DNA from: Carettochelys insculpta
Taxonomy: Eukaryota; Chordata; Testudines; Carettochelyidae
Direction: 5' to 3'
Assembly (NCBI RefSeq): GCF_033958435.1
Contig: NC_134150.1
Coordinates: 37,877,501-37,941,500 of the forward strand
Length of the DNA: 64,000 nt
In this document: positions 1 through 12,193 of the stretch, piece by piece
How positions within the stretch are numbered: the first letter of the stretch is position 1
Layout of the letters: every line of letters begins with the position of its first letter
Notes under the pieces: generated by a model
Seen by the model: the letters and a program-made list of their open reading frames with translations, nothing else
What the model was told of the DNA's origin: nothing
Databases searched by the model: none
Translations under genes and position numbers: made by a program

Positions 1-2731
1 GACCATATCTCCCTGTCCCAAATACATCAAACTGAAAAAGGAAGGTAGGAAACCCTGTGTGTGAAACTGTCCCTGTGTTCACAACCTGCACTTACAGAAG
101 TAAAATTTGTGCAAAATATGCATTGTGAGGTATTTGGAAATCAATGATTAAGATTCTGGTGTACTGTATGTACAAAATGCATAGTAAAAGTTATGAACTT
201 ATGCTGAAACTGTGACTAACGTGCTTACCAGACAAGTCTAGGAAGGGAGCAACTGGTTTCTCAAAGACAATGGAGAAGCTGATGCCTCTAGCCAGCTGTC
301 AGCAAAGATGACTGACAATCAGCTGTCAAGCGGCCATTTTTGGGCACCAAAGGGAGCAGGAAGAGCTAGACGTGCCTTTCAACAAGCCACAATCTAGGAT
401 CTCTTTCAATATGAGATACCATCTCTCTTCTTTAGAGCAGGAATTAAATTTATCTAGAGGCAGCACTTAGGAGAATGCTTTTCAAACAGTGACTGGACTG
501 TAAAACTGAGGGGCGAACAATGCAGTAACTAGGCGTTTTAGCGCTCAGAATAAGCCAGCATATTTTGCACCTTCTACTGTTTTTGCCCCATTGGCTTTGT
601 GCCCCATGCAACTATGCTGCTTGCTCCATCCTGGATATGGGCCGGGCCAAAAACACCCCTGGTGTTTTCTCTAGCTCTCTCTGAGATGACAAAGGAACCA
701 GACTTTTATTTTTGAAGGGGAGAGATCCCAAGTAAGAATTTGGTCATCTCTGTTGCTGGGAAATCCATATGCTAAATGTTTTACTGTGAACCAAGTCTAG
801 CCTGGTAAATTTTAGTTACTAGAAAGTGTTTTGATTTTTATAACTATTTCTGACCCCTGCATTCACTTAAAAGTCTATCTTCTTTTGTTTATAAACTTCC
901 TTCATTTTTATTCTAAATCAGGTCATTGTTTGTTTAAACGGAACCATTTGTTAACTTTAGTTAAAGTAGCAAACTCTCAACTATTGACCCTTTACCAAGG
1001 CAATAGGCCTTTAATAGCTGAACTTTCCAGAAAAGGGCTGGTCAGTGCAGAACACACGTGTTGAAAGACATTTGGGACTAGGAGCATGTTATCACCTTTG
1101 CAAATGGTAAGCAAGGCTGCTGGAAACTAGTGTTGCTGGCAGGCTGTGGTGGAGTTGCTGGACAAGGGTTGCAGTGATACACAGATGCTCATGGTGTGCC
1201 CTACAGGCCAGTAGGGCATTTGTAAGGGGCTCTGGTTAGGAGATACAGCAGGGAAAGAATAGGAGGCATCCAATTTGTGGGGCAGGTGGTGACTCTACTT
1301 ACCACAGGTTTGGGTTGTCCCGTGGGTTGGGGACACCTTCCTCTGGGGGTAAGAGGCTACTTTTTATTTCACGGCCTGGTCATTGTTTCATGTTGTCGCT
1401 AGTTGCTACGCCGCCATGGCACTCCTGTGAGTTGTTCATGGAACATCAGTGTTCTGCAGAACATCATTTAAGAAACGCTGCTAGACAGCACTTTAATTAC
1501 ATTTATGCTACTTCAGGGTATGGACAGAACAGTGCAAATGTGCCTCAGTGTCGATGGAAACCAGACCATTTATCTTCTCGACTGTGGTTAAATTTGTTTG
1601 CTGAGTTGACTCATCGGAGGAGGTATTGCTTATGCAACCCTCTTCTGGAGTGTTTGCTCACCACCAGCTGTGCTCCATGTGCAGTCAAAAGCTGTATGCA
1701 ATTTCCCCTTCTCCTTCCAAGCCAAGCACATCTTAGTGCCATTAAGTGTCAGTCTCAAATATAAACCTAAAAGGTTAAAGAAGGAACATTATAGCTTAGA
1801 GCTAATGATGACTGAGGTCCAAGCTCACAAATCCAACTAAGCCCTTAGGGATGCTTTGCAAATATCATGAAAGCACAGTCCACCACAGACACAGGACTCC
1901 TCTTGTAAACAGCTGTAGGAGATCAGTCACCCAGAGGGAACGCAGTAAACGAAGATGCCAAATGTATTGTTAAGAGTTGTGGTGGCCTGCAGGTTCTTAT
2001 TTCAGCAACTTTCTGTAAGTCCTTCTCTTGGCATGTGTGATATGCTGTAAGATAATGATGAGAACTATTGTGTTACCCAGACCCCACTCACACTTTACAC
2101 CAGGAAGATAGTGGAGCAGATTTTCAAAAGACCTCCGCAGCTCCTCATTCCCATTTAAGGCAACCGTGAGAACAGGCACACTTTTAAAACTCAGAGAGTA
2201 AGTGTCCTCTGAGCTGAAAGCCAGCAATTCTTGAGGGAACATCCTGGGTCTGACTCTTCTTCGGGCTTGGCAACTGGCCTATTTCATTGGCTCATCTTTG
2301 TAAACTGAGGCAAACACCCACTTACACTGGTGGGTCAAAGATTGAGCCTTATTAGTTATGCACCAAAGGAGGGAGGAAGACAGCATATAAATCATTATTA
2401 TTTATATTATGGTAGCACCTAAGGCCCCAGTCATGGATAAGAGCTCCCATGTGCTGACAGTCTAAAAAGATGGCTCCTTCCCCTAAAAAGCTTACAGTTT
2501 CCGAACATGGTTAGCCCCTTACCCAGTGAATGATGAATCTTTTCTGAGGCAAATGAAAGTGTGAACACCATTGTGTTGGGAGGCGCACTCTGCTGCCAAT
2601 AAAGCAAACCCCCCTCTGGGGTTGGAAATAATTTGTCAATAAAAGTAGCAACCACATATGCTAACTTTTAGTGAAAGGGCTGTGTTGACATAGCCTTGTT
2701 GCTAAAAGCTACTTAGTGTAGCCTTGCCAGC
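1..2731. other. No gene recognised; AT-rich noncoding sequence
   Basis: I see no exon, RNA gene or clear transposon in this stretch. Open frames are short, begin at arbitrary ATGs and show no recognisable motifs. The last part (about 2670-2730) contains a TGTTGACATAGCC-like phrase that resembles the ends of inverted-repeat elements seen elsewhere in the window, but no partner end was found. Confidence 0.5.
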
Positions 2732-2800
2732 AGTGGAATAAATTGCCTAGGAGATTGCAGAATGTCCATCACTGGAGATTTGTATGTGTAGGTTAGACTA

Positions 2801-3090
2801 GAGGTGGGCAATAAAAAAGCAACGGCGCTCCAGGAGTAGTCCCTGAGGGGACTCTGCCACTATATTACCAGAAGAGGTGCAGACATCAGGCAATTGCAGC
2901 TGCTGTTGGCTGCAGATCACCGTTTGCAGCCTATGGGAGTGGTACAGACTGGGACGCTGCTTCTTAGCCCTCCCATTGGCCGGGAGTGGTGATCTGCAGC
3001 CAGTGAGAGCTGTGCTCACCCAGCATCTGTGCAGGCAGAGGTAAATGTAGAAATGGGTGACCTGGTGAATTGTTTTTGCCCAACCTTGTG
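2801..3090. mobile_element. Short non-autonomous hAT-type element in the CR1 tail
   Basis: The left end reads GAGGTGGGCAA and the right end, on the opposite strand, reads AAGGTTGGGCAA, an imperfect terminal inverted repeat of the GGTGGGCAA type common in hAT elements. It is flanked by TTAGACTA (2793-2800) and TTAGACAA (3091-3098), 8-bp direct repeats with one mismatch; 8-bp duplications are the hAT signature. The flanks join into uninterrupted CR1 sequence, which confirms the insertion. There is no transposase frame, so it would have depended on an autonomous relative. Confidence 0.75.
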
Positions 3091-3122
3091 TTAGACAATT
3101 GTCTGCCATGGATGATCTAGAT

Positions 3123-3457
3123 CAGGGGTCAGCAACCCCCTGCACAGGTGCGAAGAGTGGCATGCAAGCTGATTTTTATCAGCACATGAGGTGGAAACTC
3201 AGTCCCACTTCTTCTCTCCCCCATGCAGCTGGGAGCTTGCTCAAAGCCAGGCTGCCTGTGGCTTCACAAAAAGACCAGCTAATGCTACCAACCACCACCT
3301 AAACTGTAAAACTCTGCATCTTCATTTATGTATTACTGATGCTGTTGTAAGTAGGACTATTAGTGAATTTAAAATGTATCACCAGGACTAGGACTGCACA
3401 TAGAGGTCATAAGGTCAAATTTTCGGCACTCCACCGTGGAAAGGTTGCTGACCCCTG
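3123..3457. mobile_element. Short non-autonomous hAT-type element with 8-bp duplication
   Basis: The ends are near-perfect inverted repeats: CAGGGGTCAGCAACC at the left and GGTTGCTGACCCCTG at the right. The flanking 8-mers are ATCTAGAT (3115-3122) and ATCTAGGT (3458-3465), one mismatch, and they fall in the conserved GATCTAGAT phrase of the host CR1 tail. Length 335 bp, no coding capacity. The CAGGGGT-type end and 8-bp duplication are what hAT-superfamily elements show; the subfamily cannot be named without a library search. Confidence 0.85.
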
Positions 3458-3545
3458 ATCTAGGTGCTGCCTTGTCCTGCCATGACTGCTGGAGACTGGG
3501 CTTCATGATCTCTCCAGGTCCCTTCCCGTTCTAGTATTCTATGAT

Positions 3546-6500
3546 CAGAGACAACAGAAGAGAACACATCAGGGATGCACAAAGAAACAAGGAGATGATA
3601 TGGATCAATAGAGGAAACAGTGATCTCAGCATACCAGCAGTCTAACCATTGCAGACACAGAAAAGGTGAATTTTAAGGAGGAACACAACTTTGTGGGTAG
3701 TTACAGAGAGTTCTTTCTGGCATGAGGGGGCAGCCTGGGAAGAGCAAGATATTTGCTTGGTTGGAATTTTAGTAAATGGGCAATATAGGCTGGCTTCATT
3801 GGAAGAGATGTCACAGAATGGACTGCCTACTGCTGGGTGGGGACCACTTTCTCGAGCTGGCTGCCTATGCTTTAATCAATGCCATTCAAGAGGAGGGTGT
3901 CTGTAGGTTGGCAGAGGGAGCTGAGCAGGCTGAGGAGTTAACACTGTCCGAATGGAACTGAAGATGCGCTTTTGCTAGAGACCAGGGAAATCTATTTTTA
4001 ACTCAGCAGGGTTATAAAACAATCTTGGCATCAAAGACCTAGCTAGAGAACTAGGTTGTGTTTTCCTTTCAAGATGAAAGCATACGAGAAAGCTTGGCTA
4101 AATGGGGCTGGTAGGACAGATGGGCTGTTCCAAAAAGAAGTGATTTAAAAGTGGAACTGGTGGGAAATTTTCCCACAGAAGCGGTTCTGTTGAAAATTGC
4201 TGATTTGACCTAATTGTTTTGGGAGAACAGGCTCAGTGTGTTGAACTTTTCAATGAAAAATTATCAGACCCTTTTATACTAAGACGGTCAAAGTTCACAC
4301 ACACCTGTAATAGATCAGGACTGAGGAAATCACACCCTGAAGGCCACACCTGGCCCATTAAACCTTTACATTTGGCTTTTGAGCTCCTGCCAGGGAGGTG
4401 CGAGTGGGAAATGCCCCACCCAGATGAACAGCAGAGCAGCCACAGCTAGGTTTTTGTCTCTACTGGTGGTGCACATTCTCACAAGCCTTGGTGCAAGTAA
4501 AATTTATTCTGCACACGGATGGAAAAGATTTAGAGGGCATGTTGTTCAGGTGCTTGCCCCATTCTGCTTGCTGCTCCAGAATGGGAGCAGAATCTGAGGC
4601 TTGCTCTGCTCCAACTCCACTCTCCAGCTCACCCTGCAAGGAGTCACAGCTGGCCAGGGCACAGAGACGTCCATTTTTCCAGGGGCTCCCCAACTGTCTG
4701 GGCCCAAGGCACATCCCTTTGGCCTAGTGCCTAATCCACCACGGAGAAGAGGGTAGGCCAATGAGCCCACCATGCAGCTGGCTTATTCGGATGTGGCAAA
4801 AAGTTTGTTCACCACTGCTGTAGCTCATCCACAACCTCAGGTGAAATTAATGGAAAGTCTCTAATAAAGAAAGGGAGTGTGTCCCATTTGCAGTCTGCTC
4901 CTGTGGCTGCATGTTGCAGCTTTGCCAGTTAAAAAAAAAACAAAAAACATTTTCTCTTTGTTGTGAGAGCCAGAGTTAAAATTAGTCTTGCCTCAGCAAA
5001 GTCATTAGGAGAGAATCCTGCCAGCCTAAGGGCCACAGCATTACAGATTCAGGGGGTATAAAGGAATCCCACAGCCAGTTTACCCTATAACCAAGCATTT
5101 GCTCAGAGGCTGGGGAGAGACGCTAACTCTTTGATGACCGGAGTCTCCATCAGATCCTCCAGCAGGCAGAGCAGTCAAACACTCAAAAGATTTTCTAAAG
5201 TAAATATTAATGACTCACAAACTCATGATTCCAAAAGCTAAATATTAGTAATATGTCAGCTGGAAATATAAATATTGGTGGGATTTCTAAGGCTGGACTT
5301 TTCACATGCAGTAATACAGAAAGGTGTATGTGTTCCACTCATTTTGTCTCGTATGTGCCTGTGTTTCACGCTGGGTTTCTGATCTGATGTCTCAAGTCAA
5401 ATGAATTGGTTTGGTTCATTCTAGTCTATAGGGAAGAACAGACTTTGCTGGAGGTAAACAATGTCAGATTCGGCTGACTTTGGCATAGCTTGACTGGCTC
5501 TGCTGATTGCCCAGATTGTCCACAGAGCAGCAAGGGCTGGAGCCTGACTTGCCTTAGTTTATCCAGTTCATTTTGAAGGTCAGTGGTGGGAACCCGATGT
5601 ACATTATTGATGCTCTGTGGCTAAAGGAGCTTTTGTTTCAAATCCAATCCTTTCTTTTCACAACTGTAAGCTTTCATGCAACCCCTGGATCCCTGGGGCG
5701 CTGTTATGGAGTTAAATAACACCAGCAGACCAGGTGGTCTTAATTATTCCATCAAAACATTTTTGTTGGAGGAAAAATGGCATATTGATCAACTTTCCCC
5801 CCCATTTAGCCAACATTTCCAGGCTTCATTTTTTCTTTTATTCTTTTAATGTTTACTCAGAGCAGTTGTCAAAAAAGTGACATGTTTTTGCTTTCAGATT
5901 TTTGTTGAAAAACTGAAAAAAAATTACATTGGACTTTTGTTTTAAATGATCCCTGGAAAATGTATCTACTACCAGCTGTAGGTGTCAGACCTCAGTAGTG
6001 ATTAATGGAGGAGGAATGGGTAAGTTGTGCAGGTACAGTACAGGCAAGGAAAGGAAAAATGGAGACAGAGAATTAATGGAATAGGAAGATGGCTCCAAGC
6101 AGGAAGAGCAACAGAGGAGATGCTCTTGTGTCAACAGGATCAGACTCTATAAAAGAGGAAACTAGAGACAGTTGAGAAACAAGGACCAGAATGAAGACTG
6201 GAGGAAGTCCAAGGAGTTTTGTGAAAGCATTGAAAGGAATAGGAAGCCAGTTCCCAAAAGTAAGTAGTGGGGTTTGAGGGAAGCCATGAGGTGATCATGA
6301 TGGTTTGTCCTACCACAAACTCTTTTCCCAAAGAGAAGAGATATTTGGTTCCCCTCCCCTTATAAAAGACTGAGTCTTATCACCAGTGGCTATTGTACTC
6401 CTCCATTCACTATCGCCTTCAGATCTCTCTGCTCTTTCTCTGGCTGGCAGGGTATTCAACTGTCCTGGAAGTCCTCAGGGAGCAGGACTCCAATTCCACT

Positions 6501-7205
6501 TTTCTGGTCCTAAATTACTTTTTGTTCCTTTTTATCCAGCCAGCTCCTCATCCCTCCAGCTATGCCCAAGTGTTAGTGAGGTCTGTGTGTGCATGGGGAA
6601 ACGTTTCACTCCCTGCATGTGATTAAATAGTTAGCACCTGGGCCTTTGAGTCTGAAACTTGGAATTTTATTTTTCAGTTTAGGAAAGCAGGGCAGGTGGG
6701 GGTGTCTTTCCAGGAACCAGGAATTCTTAGTCACTCCAGCAGATTTCTTCTTTCAGCCACTGGATTCTTTCCAGCATGGAGAGAAAAGCCATACTGCATG
6801 CTCTAGGATAAATATTCGGTCCTAACGCAGCAGGGAGCTGTGCTGACACAGGATGCTATGCTAGCAAGTGTATATGCAGCTGACCTGCTCTGACCCCACT
6901 GCACAGAGGCATCCTGAGGAGGGAGAACTGAAAGCCTTGTCTACCCCAAGTGGCGATGTACTGTACAGGGACATGATTCCCAAAGTTCACTAATGTCTTT
7001 CAAGTTGGTCCATGTAGACTCTGCTGGGTGCACAAAAAGTTTAGTGCTGAAAAAACACTGTGAAAATGCCCTAGGGCACTTTTGGTGTGCAGCAAAAGGT
7101 CAACAGGGAGCTATTCATGAACAACAAATTTGTGTGCTTTAGCAGTTGCACCCTGGGGCTGTGCATTACCACCCATGCAGACAAACCCTAATGCTGCTTC
7201 GGCCT
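3546..7205. other. No gene recognised
   Basis: The sequence is mostly unique-looking and AT-rich. Around 4458-4818 a right end reading as CAGTGGTGAACAAACTT on the minus strand resembles a hAT terminus, with a weak match at the left, but no duplication is visible, so I do not call it as an element. A run of A residues near 4930 is a simple-sequence tract. Open frames here lack motifs. Confidence 0.45.
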
Positions 7206-7497
7206 CCTTCCCCCGGCCCATCTTGCATAGGACAAGAAGCGATGGGCTTAAATTGCAGCAAGGGAGGTTTAGGTTGGACATTAGAATAAAATTCCTAACT
7301 GTCAGGGTGGTCAAACACTGGAATAAGTTGCCTGGGGTAGGGGTTGTAGAAGCTCCGTCACTGGAGATACTTGAGAACAAGTTAGATAAATATCTAATGG
7401 AGATGATACAGATGGTGCTTGGCCCTGCTGAGAGGGCAGGGGGCTGGACTCAATGACCTCTCAAGGTTCCTTCCAGTTCTAGTGTTCTAAGATTCTA
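7206..7497 (+). mobile_element. CR1 LINE 3' end
   Basis: The segment starts with a GGACAAGAAG-like block, passes through TTAGGTTGGACATTAG, GTGGTCAAACACTGGAATAA and CTCAATGACCTCTC, and ends in CTAAGATTCTAT. These phrases in this order are the CR1 3' coding tail plus 3' UTR. It is heavily 5'-truncated, as is normal for this family. The 108-residue open frame that runs through it is a remnant of the reverse-transcriptase C-terminal tail, not a gene. Confidence 0.85.
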
Positions 7498-10400
7498 TCT
7501 ATTAGTGGCTCTGGTGGGCATGTTGCTTAGACTGGGAAATAGCTGTGGGGGACGTAGGGAGCAGGATCTGGGAAGAGAGGGAAGAGGGCAGGGGATGAGG
7601 GCCCTTATCTGGCACAGCTCCTGGGGAAGACCTGTGGCGTGGCCTCACCCTGCGCTTTCAGGCACTGTCTTCCACCGTTCCTATTTGGTCAGAATTCCTG
7701 GCCAACAGGAGCAGTGGGAATAGAGCCTGTAGCCAAGCGTCGCTAACAGGAACGCGTGCTGATCCAGCCTCAGGGAGGGGAGGGGAACAGCAGGGTGTAG
7801 AGCCACTTCTCCCCCGCAATCAGGAAAAGCCACAGCATGCAGGAGCTGCACCCTATGGTCCTGAGCTAAGGGCTCCCCCGGGCTACAGCTACCAAAGCCC
7901 CTTTCATAATCTAGCTCTGCCTGTGCCCACTTACCTCAGCAGGAGACTTTCTAATGTTTTGGCCACAAAGTCAACTAACTGTGTGAGGTGCATGTGTCCG
8001 TGCTTCCTTGGCCAGGCTCAGTCCAGCCCTTTAAGTTCCCGTCTTCCGCCACAGAGAACAAATCTGCATCTCCATCTGAGGGGGAGGGAGTCAGAGCCCC
8101 CCTTCTAAGGACCGGAGCTTCTCTCCTGCCCCAGGAAAGGCGAATTGTTCTTATTTCCATCTTCACAGGGCACAATCTTCATCGTGGCTGACTTGCTTTA
8201 ATCTGAAGTTGAGCAAAACCATGACCAAAAAAAGATGTAAATTTGTGCATGAGACTGCGAGAGCACAGTGTGGGCTACTCATCCCTGAATGGACCCCAAA
8301 TTGACCCAGTGGCTGAGTGGATTGGCTGCTGATGCTAAAGCTGCAGTGCAGAGGAAGGACAACAACATTTCTGCGGCACTGACTTTTCTGCATGCTTAGC
8401 ACAAATGGGTTATTTCACAGCAGGCGACAGATACTTCAGTATGGGGATGTTTCTATTATGCACAGCCCAGATGTGCTGGTGGGAGTTGCTTGCAGAATGA
8501 AACAGATGGCTGCAAGTCCTGAGGTGCTGCTGCTAGTGGGTAGCAGGGAGGAAGGGCAAGAACTATGCATCTCTCGTCTGGGAGCTGAAATCTTGGCAGA
8601 TGCCGAGTTCCCATCAAAGCTTCCCAGAGGAAAGTTGAAAAACCCTCCCAACGGATGAATCTCCTTCCCTTATTATTACCACCCTCCCTCCCAGCCTTTT
8701 GTGAGCTTGGCCTTTAATTAGAAACAGTGGAAGCCCTGCCACTTATATGCTTCCTGCCTTATGTGCAACTCCCCTAACCCTGAACTATACTGAATGGTAG
8801 CGACCAGGCTGTGGGTGTAGACCAGAGCGGCAACAATCAGATGGTTTTCACAAATTAATAGACTTTGTTGCCAGTGTGTCTGCAGGCTCTCTTGGGGGCT
8901 TGTCATGCTTGCACCATGCACCATGCACCATGTCTCTGCAAGAGTCAAACAAAACCATCTGTTTCAAAGGAGCTGTCTCCATCTGCTTCTATAACAATTC
9001 CCAACGAATCCATTTCTATGTTCTGCAGAGGAGGCAGAGAAAGTGACTAGTTGGGTTCGCTCCTTTAATTTTATGTTTGCCCACTGGACAGTACATCTTT
9101 CTTTTTTCCAAACAAATCTTTAATTTCCTAGCTCTCTCCACTCCAATACTAGCTCACAGGGGACGAGCATGTTTATTTGCTTGATTGTTTGTAGTGGGGA
9201 AGATGAAAGCTCTTGACACGTTTGCTTCTTGTGATCTCTGCTACAGCCTGCAAATGAAAAGTTACGGGACTGCCAGAGAGAGTTATCAATGGGGAGATGT
9301 AAAAACTAGTGAAGACTGAAGTAACATGCTCTCCTCCCAGCCCCAGATCTTGGCTTTTCTCTTCAATGAGAGTGAACGGTATGCTGAAAAGTCCCATTGG
9401 TTCTCATTGGTGTTTGGGCTAGTGTAGACATAGCCTCAGTGTTTTAACCATCAGTGACATGCAGATTCTGGATCTGGATTGTCAGCAGGAGGGACTGCAC
9501 CTGCAACCTTAGAGGTTAAGCCCTGCAGCATGAGCCTAAAGCCAGCCAACTCTCAGCTAAGGCTGTAGAGCAGAGACTTACTTTCCCTTGTCAGTGTTTC
9601 AGTCCTTCAGGGGTTACACATGCAATAGTTCCTGGATAGTTATCACTCCAAAGCAAGAATGGTGGTAAGGGGAGATGGATTGGAACTTGGCTGCGAGGTA
9701 TAAACATTGGTGCTGACTTCCCAGCATGCTGGGGAATGCTCAGCCCGTCCCTATGCTCCAGGGCCTGAACCCCCTCCACCTCCTCCTTCATTTGCCTGCA
9801 CTATCTCTTCCAGCCTTTGCTCCACCTCTGCCTCGCCTCTTCCCAGTCAGCATGCTATGCAGGAGCTTGAATGCTGCAAATCAGCTGTTTGTAGCACTCT
9901 AGAAGCACTGGGTGAGAGAGGGAGGAGTTGGTAACACAGCCACTGGCACATAAGGGGGGCAGAGGGTTGGAGGAGCTTGGCAGTGGTGGGCGCTCTGCAT
10001 CCACTAATTTTTCCTCATGGGTGCTCCAGCCCTGGAGCTGGCACCTTCGGGTGTAAAGCATGAAAATAAACTAGTCTGATTATTGGTGCAGTCTCCAGAC
10101 AGTACAGTGCCAATGCCCATTGCCATCCCAGGTTGAGACACACACATATATGAATAAATATCTACAAGGAGGACCTTGGCTAACAAAACAAGGGAGCATA
10201 AGATCAATTACAAAGAATGAATTGGAATCAGCAAAGGAGGTTTGATCAAAGCAACTTCCCAAAGAAACAGGCGGGCAGACTGCACAGCCTTCCCATTTCA
10301 TCACACTTATGCCCTTGCAAGAGCTAGCAGATGTTTATTGCTTCAAGGAAAACTGCTTAGCAGTGCCACCTGCCAGCATAGACTAGCATGACCATGGTGC

Positions 10401-11147
10401 TATAGAGCTGCCACTTGTTAACATAAAAGTAAAGGAGCTAAAGAGAGCAACTCCTTACTCTGACTGTGCAAAGTTGAGTGAAAAGGGACAAGCATTTCCT
10501 GCTTTGTATCTTACAGTGCCAAGTTCCAGTTCAGGGTGCAAAGATTAAGAAAGAGCTGCCCAGGAAAGGCAGGAGGTGAAGAAAATTGTTAGCCTACTCT
10601 CTTTGACGTTGTTTAAAACCCAGTTTTAATGATTTGAGACATCCGATGGCAGTGAGCCGTCCTAAAGATGAGCAAGTTTAGTCAAAGAAAGAAATTAAAC
10701 TATTCTTTCATGTGTATGCCAAAGCCAGCCAAACCTTGGCCCCTGTTCATCACTTCTTACTGATCCCTTACTTATGCTTAAGTGGTGTGGCTCCTGATCA
10801 CAGTGTAGGCAGGAGTGCAAGATACAGCATGTTCAAAACAACCCTGACACGTACATTTGTAACCAACCCACAAGGACAGATTCTCAAGCTCTTCATTTAA
10901 ATTAATTTTTTGTCTAATTGACACCTTCCATAATTTGTAAAAGTACACTGATGCCAAGAAGTGCGTAGATACGTGAGGCAAATAATAAGTAATTACGTAT
11001 TGAATATGTGATCTTAACTGTTTTATGTATTATTTTTCCTGTCAGGTTTTGTTACACAACATTGCTCAGTATTACCTCATTATAGTAAGAAAGATCCAAT
11101 TTTCCTGGTAACGTTTCCCTAACGTGACAGCCTGGGAACACCCCATG
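7498..11147. other. No gene recognised
   Basis: No exon, RNA gene or clear transposon was found. A CACCATG heptamer is repeated three times near 8915, a trivial tandem repeat. Near 9420 the phrase CTAGTGTAGACATAGCC resembles a single end of an inverted-repeat element of the type seen elsewhere in the window, without a partner. Open frames are short and show no conserved motifs. Confidence 0.45.
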
Positions 11148-11328
11148 TTTAGGGTTGCCACCCCTGAGCAGGGGTATATCTGTAACAGTTTCTACCCACT
11201 CACATTGTATTAATGTACTATATATACTGTAACACATTAATACAAGGTAAGTGGGTAGAAACTGATACAGATACACTCCATGTGAGGGATGTCCTCATTT
11301 TTGGAAGGTTGGATACGGTAACCCTGCC
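11148..11328. mobile_element. Foldback (palindromic) DNA element
   Basis: Two arms of about 47 bp, 11171-11217 and 11232-11279, are inverted copies of each other; both contain a GTTTCTACCCACT-type block and TGTATTAATGT, separated by a short AT-rich spacer. The outer ends also match in inverted orientation: AGGGTTGCCA at the left and, on the other strand, AGGGTTACCGTATCC at the right. This is the structure of a short inverted-repeat or foldback transposon. The superfamily is not clear and no transposase is encoded. Confidence 0.65.
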
Positions 11329-11548
11329 AAAACACACCATAGCAAATGTTTCTTGTGATTCTCTTCAGCATGTGAACAATCAGCCTGAGGCAAATAACTC
11401 AAGTTTGGTCAATGTAGAGCAAAACATGGAGTATGCAACAGATAAAGGAATTGTGCGAAATACATTGTCACTTGTATTGTCTTTCTGTCTACTCTGACAA
11501 TGATGTCTGGTCAAAAGGTGGTTTAAAATTCATTTTACTGGACACTAG

Positions 11549-12193
11549 AGCTGCGTCTACACGTGCACGCTACTTCGAAGTAGCGGCACCAACTTCAAAA
11601 TAGCGCCCGTAGCGTCTACACGCGTCGGGCGCTATTTCGAAGTTAACTTCGACGTTAGGCGGCGAGACGTCGAAGTCGCTAACCTCATGAGGAGATAGGA
11701 ATAGCGCCCTACTTCGACGTTCAACGTCGAAGTAGGGACCGTGTAGACGATTCGCGTCCCGCAACGTCGAAATTGCTGGGTCCTCCATGGCGGCCATCAG
11801 CTGGGGGGTTGAGAGATGCTCTCTCTCCAGCCCCTGCGGGGCTCTATGGTCACCGTGGGCAGCAGCCCTTAGCCCAGGGCTTCTGGCTGCTTCTGCGGCA
11901 GCTGGGGATCTATGCTGCAGGCACAGGGTCTGCAACCAGTGTCAGCTCTGTGTATCTTGTGTTGTTTAGTGCAAGTGTGTCTGGGAGGGGCCCTTTAAGG
12001 GAGCGGCTGGCTGTTGAGTCCGCCCTGTGACCCTGTCTGCAGCTGTGCCTGGCATCCCTATTTCGATGTGTGCTACTTTGACGTGTAGACGTTCCCTTGC
12101 TGCGCCTATTTCGATGTTGGGCCCTGGAGGACGTGTAGACGTTATTCATCGAAATAGACTATTTCGATGTTGGCTGCACGTGTAGATGTAGCC
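11549..12193. mobile_element. CpG-rich inverted-repeat DNA element with iterated CGTCTACAC motifs
   Basis: The left end GCTGCGTCTACACGTGCA matches the right end read on the other strand, GCTACATCTACACGTGCA. The motif CGTCTACAC or its complement recurs at 11554, 11613, 11741, 12083 and 12133, with a variant at 12180, interspersed with TTCGAAGT or TTTCGATGT blocks, many of them palindromic. The middle (about 11775-12050) is a GC-rich filler without motifs. The repeated subterminal motifs look like transposase binding sites, which is inference. CpG dinucleotides are unusually well kept compared with the relative at 21806. Two 85- and 121-residue frames on opposite strands are products of the repetitive composition. 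Confidence 0.7.

Larger units (their letters stand above)
2732..3545 (+). mobile_element. CR1 LINE 3' end, split by two DNA-transposon insertions
   Basis: The pieces 2732-2800, about 3091-3122 and 3458-3545 join into the familiar CR1 3' end: the GGAATAAATTGCCT block, the GGATGATCTAGAT phrase, then a GGTCCCTTCC block and a terminal ATTCTATGAT. CR1 elements are non-LTR retrotransposons that are typically 5'-truncated and end in a short octamer-like tail rather than poly(A), and the ATTCTATGAT end fits this. The gaps are filled by two short hAT-type elements described separately. Only the 3' tail is present, so nothing is coding. Confidence 0.8.

Noticed and set aside
4458..4818. A possible hAT element
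   Set aside because: Only the right end is convincing; the left end match is weak and no 8-bp duplication was found.
8906..8932. Three CACCATG heptamers in tandem
   Set aside because: Too short to be more than a chance or slippage repeat, and not CRISPR-like.
11570..12030. Open frames of 121 and 85 residues on opposite strands
   Set aside because: They lie in the CpG-rich inverted-repeat element and follow from its repetitive palindromic composition.
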